DNA from: Cepaea nemoralis
Taxonomy: Eukaryota > Mollusca > Gastropoda > Stylommatophora > Helicidae
Direction of reading: 5' to 3'
Assembly: GCA_014155875.1 (NCBI GenBank)
Contig: JACEFZ010014551.1
Span: 507,501-571,500 of the forward strand
Length of the DNA stretch: 64,000 nucleotides
Position 1 is the first letter of the stretch; every line of letters starts with the position of its first letter. The notes beneath the pieces are model-generated. The model was not told where the DNA came from. It did no database searches and worked only from the letters and a program-made list of their open reading frames with translations. This document shows positions 56,549-64,000 of this stretch, in pieces. A program made the position numbers and the translations under genes.

Positions 56549-58007
56549 CTCACCAGATGAATGAAGTGCCATTTATGATGCCCGAACATACAAATTATGA
56601 TATTTTATTTCGATGCATCTATTAAACAGCGACATTCTAAATTCGTCAGAACCCAGTAACAAAAATTGTTTACATTAGGAACATTCTTCTTGCAATTGAT
56701 CATAAATTCGGACAGAACATTTCCAACTACAACACGCGACGAACCTTTGACATCTACCACCTACATGCTTCATCGAAGACTTCATCAGAGGGATCACCTA
56801 GTTAATAGTTAATTTATATTTCATTTAAATGTATTTTGTATTGTAAACATTTCAATTCAAATGTAAGTTGTAAATATCATACATATAAATTCACTTATTT
56901 TTTCATATAAGAATAATATGAACATAATGTAAAGTATGGCTATACTAAGCCTAAATTTAATTTCCTAAATCTTTTGCTACGTATTAATCGCGGTGTTAAA
57001 ATCATTTTTCTAAACCTAATTTGCTGCCAACATTTTTTTTACATTGGCAATAATTATTCCTAAACTTCATTTGTTATTTTAACAAGATAATTAAGAATGA
57101 TTTTGTGTGAATGAAAGACGTGTGAAAGACAGAGTACATGAATTAAAAACAATGTATGTTCTTCACAGCGTGCAAATTGTACGCCCAAGTTTTGTGCGTG
57201 TATATTGTTTGCGTCTTTTGTAGCACGTGTTATTCGTTGGATTTTTATAAGTGTTTCATAACGTAGTAATTAGACCAAATAAATTATAAGTCTAAGAATC
57301 ATAGCTCGAAAGTCTACCTCATGAATTACACATATACTGTGAACCATGACGTTGGAAATTCTAGCTTTTGACACTTAGATAAATTAAGACATCACACACT
57401 ATAACACACGCAGTTAGCACAAATATTAAACACACCAGTATAAATATATTACTTGAACACTCAACAAAATCAGATAAAGTGCATACACTTTAATAGGACA
57501 ATCACGGGAGATTAGTCAACACTTACAGGATAACAAGGGACTTAAGTAATTTTGTATGGAAACAAAAGATGTCTAGTACATTCACTGCCAACATACGGGA
57601 GTAAAAATATGTTATACATACACAATTGGGGGACAATGGGTTGCAAGCAATCTTAATGGGACCAAGGATATTTCCTTGATGAGTCTCTGTAAAAAGAGCC
57701 ATTGTCATGGCATCATTTTGGATGTCTGAGAAGGATGCATTTGTGAACGAAAGTTCACAATGTGAGACGTTTCGTTACTTCGGTCTGGATAGCCCCTTAA
57801 TTAAGATTGACGAGAGTATAGACTCTTTGACAACCACCCAAAATGTTACTACATATAGCATTAGTTGCTAGTGCTTCAATAGACATCAGGAAAGTTCCCA
57901 TTTACTATATTACTGCCCTTGGCCCTTAGATATCATAACAGTAATAATTGCTTCCCTTAGGCCCTTGACAGAATTAGTACAGACTAATTAAAAGAATACA
58001 CCACACA
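56549..58007. other. internal region without integrase
   Basis: Low-complexity AT-rich DNA with no integrase motifs on either strand. Confidence 0.55.
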
Positions 58008-58010
58008 GGA

Positions 58011-58025
58011 GTGGAGGAGGGGAAG
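58011..58025 (+). promoter_or_regulatory. polypurine tract of the defective Gypsy element
   Basis: GTGGAGGAGGGGAAG two bases before the 3' LTR. Confidence 0.75.
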
Positions 58026-58027
58026 TA

Positions 58028-58633
58028 TGTCAAGGTCCTGTAGGGGACAGGAGAGGACAGACGTTAGAGGTAGGGACATGGGGTGAGTACGGAGGGAAAG
58101 AGAACAGTCTAGATGCTGAAGGCAGTAGACACAGGACTGTACCCGTGAAGGACAGGGTCACCCTGAATAGAACTACGCAGTACGCCTAACCTCAACCAGG
58201 AGTATGCGAGACATATGACTTCCTATGGGTTGCACGAGGGGCAAACACCTTGTGACCACTGAGCAGTCAAGGAGAAGCCAGACGGGCTTTGGACATGACA
58301 GAGAGAGGATGCATGGCTGAGAGTGTGACGGGATAGACTATACATAGGACTTCAGGGCCATTAGATATTTGAGCCGTTTGACTTGGTGCTTGTGTGTGTG
58401 GCTGTGATACGAGAGCGTAGCGGCGTGTACCGTAATATTGCATTGCTACATTGTTGCCATATCTTGAATTAGTGCGAGAACGAACGTTGTAACGATTGAT
58501 GAGACACTATTATGTGATTATATCCTAGAGTAATAAATTATATCTTATTGACTCATGTGTTTATGTCTCATCTATGCTCGTACTATCTACCTGTCTTGAA
58601 CCCTACACTGTCTAATACCCCGAGACGCTGACA
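58028..58633 (+). repeat. 3' LTR of the defective Gypsy element
   Basis: 606 bases. Several substitutions and a 4-base insertion relative to the 5' LTR, so this insertion looks older than the Gmr1-type one. Confidence 0.93.
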
Positions 58634-58638
58634 ACTGT

Positions 58639-59359
58639 TAAATAGCACTATCTAAGTGTAATAAATTTGAAAAATAAGGGTCATTGTCTTTTTTGAGAGT
58701 TCTCATGTTGTAGTAAATTTGTTTTAATTAACAACCCTGGATAGTAATTATTTAGTTGGTAGAGGAGAGGCAAGGAACCACACAAATAATATTTTGGGTA
58801 TTCAGCGAAAACATTTCATTGGTTACCTGGAGGTATTCCTTGGTTCTCCGAAACTCTATTTATGGTTTTAAGACTGAGCCAGTAACAGCTAAATTAATTA
58901 TAACGGACATGATCATATTGAGAAAGAGGAACTTAGTATCCTTTCTCTCTTTGGGTTGTCCAAACAACCATACATCCGACAGTCTGCATTAGACTTGACG
59001 GACAATGCAAACAACAAAACCCAATGGTCATTGAGACAGAAGACTGTCAATGATCTTTGAACATTGTTCCCAGGGTGATATCATTATCTACACATCTGTC
59101 TCATGGGTTTTGACGGTCCAGGTTGGGCGTAGAACTTGTTAGGAAGACAGCACATTTTTGCCGTGAATACAAGCAGTTTAACAATGAAGGTCATGGCAGT
59201 AACAAAGGCAATAACGTGACTGGAGACTCAGACCTTCAGCCAGGCATGTTTTCTCAACGACTCTGTAAGTATGCTAGGGAAGATCGAAATAGGATACACA
59301 TGTCATGAGTTTAAGAGGAGCTAAATTAGTTAGTTGCATATCATTTAAATGACGTTGCA
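58639..59359. other. non-coding stretch
   Basis: No gene recognised. Confidence 0.35.
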
Positions 59360-59545
59360 TCCAACCCCAGCATTTTTGGCTGTTTAAGAATTCTTGGCAA
59401 GTTTACGATCTGTAGTTTGCCATTGCTTTCTGAACAAACGGTACTCAAACCAATTTTAAAAAAAAACAACCTAACATTGTCTGCTGCCAAATTACAGCTG
59501 TTTTTCTAACACGGTATGCGGAATTACGAACAGCGTTTGTAATAT
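59360..59545. repeat. dispersed repeat, copy 2
   Basis: Same scaffold as 12140-12330: CAACCCCAGCAT, GGCAAGTTTACG, TTTGCCATTGCTTTCTGAAC and ACACGGTATGCGGAATTAC. Confidence 0.5.
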
Positions 59546-59894
59546 CTTCGCCTCGGACCCCGCCTAGGAAAACATTCGTAAAATAAGAACAACATTTTGC
59601 AGAAGTATCCATAGGCCAAATTTCCTATTGTCAAGATCATGTGATTACCGCGAGGCTGAAAACAAGTCATTTCTAACTCAACGACAATCTATCTACTGAA
59701 CAATGGAGAGGGAGAGGGTAAACATAGAATGAAACCTAATTTTCCAGACTGTATGGCTCCAATGAAGGTGTTAAGTGACAGCATCGCTGTTCAAGGTCAC
59801 ATTGAGAGATAACTGAATGTGACGAGCGAGGCCTAAGACTGAGCGCCGCAGTTTTAAGAGACATGCGAGGCTAATTCACTACGAAAGAAGATAA

Positions 59895-60022
59895 AGCAGT
59901 AATAATAATAGTGGTAGTAATAGTGGTACTGGCAGCAGTAGCAGCAGCAACAGCAGTAGTAGTGGTAGTGACAGCAGTATTAGTAGTAGCAGCAGTAGTA
60001 GTAGTAGTAGTAGTAGTAGTAA

Positions 60023-60061
<39 letters not shown>

Positions 60062-60116
60062 TAGTAGTAGTAGTAGCAGTAGCAGTAGTAGTAGTAGTAG
60101 TGGCAGTAGGAGCAGC

Positions 60117-60157
<41 letters not shown>

Positions 60158-60170
60158 CAGTAGAAGCAGC

Positions 60171-60243
<73 letters not shown>

Positions 60244-60263
60244 CTAGTAGTAGCAGTGGCAGT

Positions 60264-60342
<79 letters not shown>

Positions 60343-60567
60343 ATGGCAGCGGTAGAAATAGTGGCAGTAGAAGTAGCAGTAGTAGTAATGGTGGCAGTAG
60401 TAGTAGTAGTGGTAGTATTTGTGGTAGCAGCAGCAGTAGTAGATGCAGGAGCAGTAGTAATAATAGTAGTAATAATGGCAGCAGTGTTAGTAGACGCAGT
60501 AGTAGTAATAGTAGTGGCAGTAGTTGTAGTAGTGGCAGTAGTAGTAGTAGTAGTAACAGTGGCAGTA

Positions 60568-60651
<84 letters not shown>

Positions 60652-60846
60652 CAATAGTAATTATACCAGTAGTAATATAATAGTAGTTGTGATGGTAGTA
60701 GTAGCAGTTTTAAGAGATAGTCGTGGCTATTTCACTGCGAAAGAAGATATAGCAGTGGTAATAATAGTAGTAGCAATAGTGGTAGTGGCAGCAGTTGCAG
60801 CAGCAACAGCAGTAGTAGTGGTAGTGACAGCAGTATTAGTAGTAGC

Positions 60847-60880
<34 letters not shown>

Positions 60881-60887
60881 ATAGTAA

Positions 60888-60937
<50 letters not shown>

Positions 60938-60960
60938 TTACTAGTAGTAGCAGTAGTAGT
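59895..60960. repeat. interrupted (AGT)n array
   Basis: About 1 kb of AGT repeats with AGC and AAT variants. A non-simple seed (AGTTTTAAGAGA, CACT-CGAAAGAAGAT, then a variant-rich AGC/AGT stretch ending GACAGCAGTATTAGTAGTAG) occurs at about 59850-59990 and again at 60705-60845. The poly-Val frames are artefacts. Confidence 0.95.
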
Positions 60961-61050
60961 TAGTTAGTTAGTTAGTTAGTTAGTAAGTTAGTCGAGGTTC
61001 CAACTTCACGACAACGGTCGTCCCCATTATGCTCCGTTCCTGTGCCAGTG
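60960..61050 (-). mobile_element. 3' end of an RNase H-type LINE with (TTAG)n tail
   Basis: (TTAG)n then GTCGAGGTTCCAACTTCAC and CGTCCCCATTATGCTCCGTT, as at 18926-19010. It directly abuts the AGT array on one side and unassigned DNA before the Penelope-like element on the other. Confidence 0.65.
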
Positions 61051-61156
61051 CATATCACACAAAATGCTCCCCGCTGTCCAATATGAAAAGTGGAACACAC
61101 AGGAGTCTCGGCAATCCGACAGCCCGCACAGGGTAAAAACAAGGTTGTATTTTCAA

Positions 61157-61638
61157 AACAATGTTTTCCCGTGATGAATTTGAATAACGAAGACACAAAC
61201 AATAGATTGCACGATTTATTGCCTGGCATATTTCGCTGCATCTCGTCAGGTACATACTGCAGAAATCACACAACTTACGTGAATTAATTAGATAAATCCT
61301 TCAAACTGAAATATACACATGTTCGCACATTAATGTCGATTGTCTACCACGGTAATTTTAAACTGACTAACATGTCTTTCTGCTTACACAAGGACGGCTT
61401 ACGAATTTTGATTAGTATAGCTTCAGCAAACTTTAACAATCGACTACTTTGTGTGTTGAACAACACACGGAAGGCACTGTCTCTTTCAACCACGTGAGCA
61501 GTCTCGAGCACATGTCTCCCGACCGAAGAAGCCAGATTTTTCCGGTGTGTCGGCCTGCCTAGGCTACCATCTTCTGTGTGTAGTATTTTGTCCAACCAAT
61601 TCGGAATATGTTCCGAAACCCTGCAATGTAACTGTCGC
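61157..61638 (-). repeat. Penelope-like terminal repeat, inverted copy
   Basis: Reverse complement of 62523-63003 with almost no differences (one change seen near 61261). Read on the minus strand, it holds the end of the GIY-YIG coding region, a short untranslated stretch and the first ~30 codons of a next copy. Confidence 0.92.
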
Positions 61639-62535
61639 TCAGTTCTGCCTATGTAGATGGCCTCGCATCTGCATGTAAATTGGTAAATACAATTTGATTT
61701 GGCGTACAAAGCTACAGGTTCTTTTACTGCTGGGACTGGGATCGGTGTGTTTCGGTACCTGATGACTAGAGCTGCAGCACAGAATGTTCGCTCGACTGCT
61801 GTGGTGAGCCGGTCCCGCAGACGTTGCATTACGTCATCTCCTCGGAAGGTTAGCTGGATGAATACTTTGAGTTTAGGGACTGTAGTTACTTCTGATTTCG
61901 GTTTGGGCTGTTGGCAGTGGCGCTTTATAAATCCTGTGGAGTACCCATTCAGGTTTAAGGCATTCTTCAGAGTTTTAAATTCCTCTGTCAGTGTGTCCTG
62001 GGTGCATATCTTCCTAGCACGGTCAAACAGGGTCCGTACTAAGCCCCGTTTGTACTGGACAGGTGCGAAGCTCTGAAAATTTAAGTATTGGCCAGTCCAT
62101 GTTTCTTTGCGGTACACCGATCTTTGAATTGTGCCGTCTGCTCTACGTCTCATTAGGATATCTAGAAACGGCAACGCTTCGTTGTGTTCGTGTTCCATAG
62201 ATAAAGAGATGTTTTTATGTGTCTCGTTCATTGTGGCCTGGAACGACGTTGCTTGTAGCTCGTCTGTGGTGATAATTAGTATATCGTCCACGTAACGACG
62301 GTAAAAGGCCAAGTTATTGATTTCTGAGGATCTCTTTTCTTCTAAGTGTGCCATGAAGATGTCCGCTAGAATAGGTCCAAGTGGGCTCCCCATGGCCACT
62401 ACGTCAATTTGGCGATATGACTTGTTTAGAAAGTTGAATTGTATGTTGGCAGTACATAATTTTAATAGCCTCTCTAGAATAGCTGATGGTATGCCTAGTT
62501 TTAGTTGTTTGTCTCTAATGCCAGCGACAGTTACA
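61344..62535 (-). CDS. Penelope-like RT (C-terminal part) with GIY-YIG endonuclease
   Basis: The open frame starts at 62615, but its first ~26 residues come from the opposite repeat arm read backwards. True element sequence begins near residue 27 (NVTVAGIRDKQLKLGIPSAI). Visible (numbering from 62615): GSPLGPILADIFM at 76-88, the YVDD active site at 108-111, LPFLDILMRR at 148, then a GIY-YIG domain at 309-400. In it CIYQFTCRC supplies a Cys pair and YIGRTERQLHCR and Glu398 follow. RT fingers and the first catalytic Asp are missing, so this is a 5'-truncated copy. Penelope-like RT is related to telomerase, and GIY-YIG cuts the target. The frame has no internal stop, implying recent activity. 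Confidence 0.92.
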
Positions 62536-63003
62536 TTGCAGGGTTTCGGAACATATTCCGAATTGGTTGGACAAAATACTACACACAGAAGATGGTAGCC
62601 TAGGCAGGCCGACACACCGGAAAAATCTGGCTTCTTCGGTCGGGAGACATGTGCTCGAGACTGCTCACGTGGTTGAAAGAGACAGTGCCTTCCGTGTGTT
62701 GTTCAACACACAAAGTAGTCGATTGTTAAAGTTTGCTGAAGCTATACTAATCAAAATTCGTAAGCCGTCCTTGTGTAAGCAGAAAGACATGTTAGTCAGT
62801 TTAAAATTACCGTGGTAGACAATCGACATTAATGTGCGAACATGTGTATATTTCAGTTTGAAGGATTTATCTAATTAATTCACGTAAGTTGTGTGATTAC
62901 TGCAGTATGTACCTGACGAGATGCAGCGAAATATGCCAGGCAATAAATCGTGCAATCTATTGTTTGTGTCTTCGTTATTCAAATTCATCACGGGAAAACA
63001 TTG
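62523..63003 (+). repeat. Penelope-like terminal repeat (pLTR), plus copy
   Basis: Partner of 61157-61638. Such terminal repeats, direct or inverted and carrying 3' coding sequence upstream of a full copy, are typical of Penelope-like elements. Confidence 0.9.
62540..62818 (+). pseudogene. GIY-YIG C-terminus belonging to the upstream pLTR
   Basis: DKILHTEDGSLGRPTHRKNL to SLKLPW then stop: the last ~90 residues of the same protein as 61344-62535, identical in sequence. It represents the tail of a preceding tandem copy. Confidence 0.88.
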
Positions 63004-64000
63004 TTTTGAATTTCTGAAACGTCGCCTCCCATTACCAACAGTGAAGCGATTGGATGGATTACTCAAGCTGAAGTGTAAAATATCGGTACAGGAGTGTCGA
63101 TTGAGATTTCTCGAGGAATGCCTAAAGACGGGAATATTCCCTCACCGGTATTTCAGATCTCTCAGGGCGGACAGAATATATCCAACAAGAAAAAACCTGA
63201 GACGACTGACAAAAAACCAGACAGAAGAAACCCAGTCTAAACTGGCTAACCTCAAGCGCACACACAGTTCTGCCTACTACGTCACCAAAGAATTGAGCTT
63301 GTATAGCTACTTGAAGTTCACCAAATTCTGTACAGAAACAGTGTACAATGTGAAAATCGCAGAGAATGCTCGCCTCAACAAATCACTGAGCACTGAAAAG
63401 ATAGCTATGTCAGTACTAGACAACCCAGAGAAGTATGTGAGGAACTTATCGTCGTACGTACTCAACAACATTGAAACGGAGGCCCTTGCATACGGATTAA
63501 AATTCTGCATAAAGCCCAAACACATTAACCGTGTTGAGTCGCAAGCACAATTTGAAATGTTGTTTGATCAAGTCTCCAAGTTATCACCTACTTCTGCTGA
63601 GTCAGTCGGGTGGCTGAAGGCCAAACTGGTAGATTTAGAACACCAGTATCGCACAACCCCCTCTAAACAGACATGTCCGCTGACCAACGAACACCTTTCT
63701 GCCTTAAAAGCGTTAAAGGCCAACAAAACCCTTGTAATATTGAAACCTGACAAAGGGAGTGGTGCAGTACTGATGGACATATCAGACTACCAGAGAAAAA
63801 TGGATGATATATTATCAGACGCATCTAAATTCAGAGTAGAACAAACAGTCAACAAGTCGGAGGACCTGGATGCAAAAATGAGGAAAGAAATCCAGTCACT
63901 TGTGAATGCAGAACTCATCAGCGAGGCCACTGCAAAAACGCTCACACCGCGTGGCTCCCAAACTCCTCAGATTTACGGTCTACCCAAGCTTCACAAGCCC
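62921..64000 (+). CDS. Penelope-like element protein, N-terminal part, runs off the window
   Basis: Open from 62897; ATG at 62921 begins MQRNMPGNKSCNLL. About 360 residues are visible. N-terminal extension (KRRLPLPTVKRLDGLLKLK; KTGIFPHRYFRSLRADRIYP), then LKALKANKTLVILKPDKGSG and AVLMDISDYQRKMDDIL. It ends at PQIYGLPKLHKP, the RT fingers motif characteristic of Penelope-like RTs. No stops. The palm and GIY-YIG parts should follow beyond 64000. With the 62523 terminal repeat in front, this could be a full-length copy. Confidence 0.92.
   Translation, partial: MQRNMPGNKSCNLLFVSSLFKFITGKHCFEFLKRRLPLPTVKRLDGLLKLKCKISVQECRLRFLEECLKTGIFPHRYFRSLRADRIYPTRKNLRRLTKNQTEETQSKLANLKRTHSSAYYVTKELSLYSYLKFTKFCTETVYNVKIAENARLNKSLSTEKIAMSVLDNPEKYVRNLSSYVLNNIETEALAYGLKFCIKPKHINRVESQAQFEMLFDQVSKLSPTSAESVGWLKAKLVDLEHQYRTTPSKQTCPLTNEHLSALKALKANKTLVILKPDKGSGAVLMDISDYQRKMDDILSDASKFRVEQTVNKSEDLDAKMRKEIQSLVNAELISEATAKTLTPRGSQTPQIYGLPKLHKP

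Larger units (their letters stand above)
51983..58638 (+). mobile_element. defective Ty3/Gypsy element with ACTGT target repeats
   Basis: LTRs at 51988-52589 and 58028-58633, flanked by ACTGT at 51983-51987 and 58634-58638, a perfect 5-bp target duplication. Internal order: gag (interrupted by a LINE tail), zinc knuckle, protease, then RNase H. The RT core between protease and RNase H is gone, and no integrase follows RNase H. It cannot move on its own. Confidence 0.92.

Noticed and set aside
59911..60573. 220-codon poly-valine frame
   Set aside because: Direct translation of (AGT)n/(GTA)n; no composition of a real protein.
61699..62598. Plus-strand frames within the Penelope-like region
   Set aside because: Antisense of the minus-strand RT/GIY-YIG coding sequence.

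Overview
The window looks like repeat-rich genomic DNA from an invertebrate animal. I found no bacterial operons, ribosome binding sites or CRISPR arrays, and no confident single-copy host gene. Almost every recognisable coding stretch belongs to a transposable element. The mixture is non-LTR elements with tetranucleotide tails, Ty3/Gypsy elements, a GIY-YIG Penelope-like element, tRNA-headed short repeats and long TC/CA/AGT arrays. That would suit a lophotrochozoan such as a mollusc, but the taxon is inference only.

Region by region. 1-4400: a small broken gene with a PC4/p15-like domain and a Gln/Asn-rich tail. Its 3' half and an AT-rich satellite behind it are repeated as a huge inverted repeat of about 1.5 kb per arm. 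5466-10425: a minus-strand RTE-like LINE split by two insertions of a different, RNase H-bearing LINE; one insertion keeps a perfect 14-bp target duplication. 10665-26220: LINE remnants, tRNA-like SINE heads and two minisatellites (27-bp and 49-bp units).

26846-37581: a complete Ty3/Gypsy element, bounded by CCCCC repeats and inserted into a CCCACA-type minisatellite. It has 2.86-kb and 2.84-kb LTRs that look nearly identical, an intact gag and an intact pol. The pol order is protease, integrase, reverse transcriptase, RNase H. This is the Gmr1-type arrangement, the reverse of ordinary Gypsy, and the capsid has a SCAN-like region. It is the most interesting object in the window.

37582-41000: the other half of the minisatellite, then a composite array of TC tracts alternating with a repeated non-simple module. 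40942-43870: a decayed minus-strand CR1/Jockey-like LINE. 44078-48345: two more 5'-truncated copies of the RTE-like family. 51988-58633: a second, older Gypsy element (602/606-bp LTRs, ACTGT target repeats). Its gag was hit by an RTE-like LINE tail (9-bp target duplication), and the reverse transcriptase core and integrase are missing. 59895-60960: a kilobase of interrupted AGT repeats. 61157-64000: a Penelope-like element with two copies facing away from each other, joined through a nearly perfect inverted repeat of about 480 bp. The plus-strand copy is open to the end of the window.

These elements do not form one pathway. The window is a stack of independent insertions whose order can be read from nesting: old LINEs and satellites first, RNase H LINEs and LINE tails inside them, and the Gmr1-type element among the youngest.
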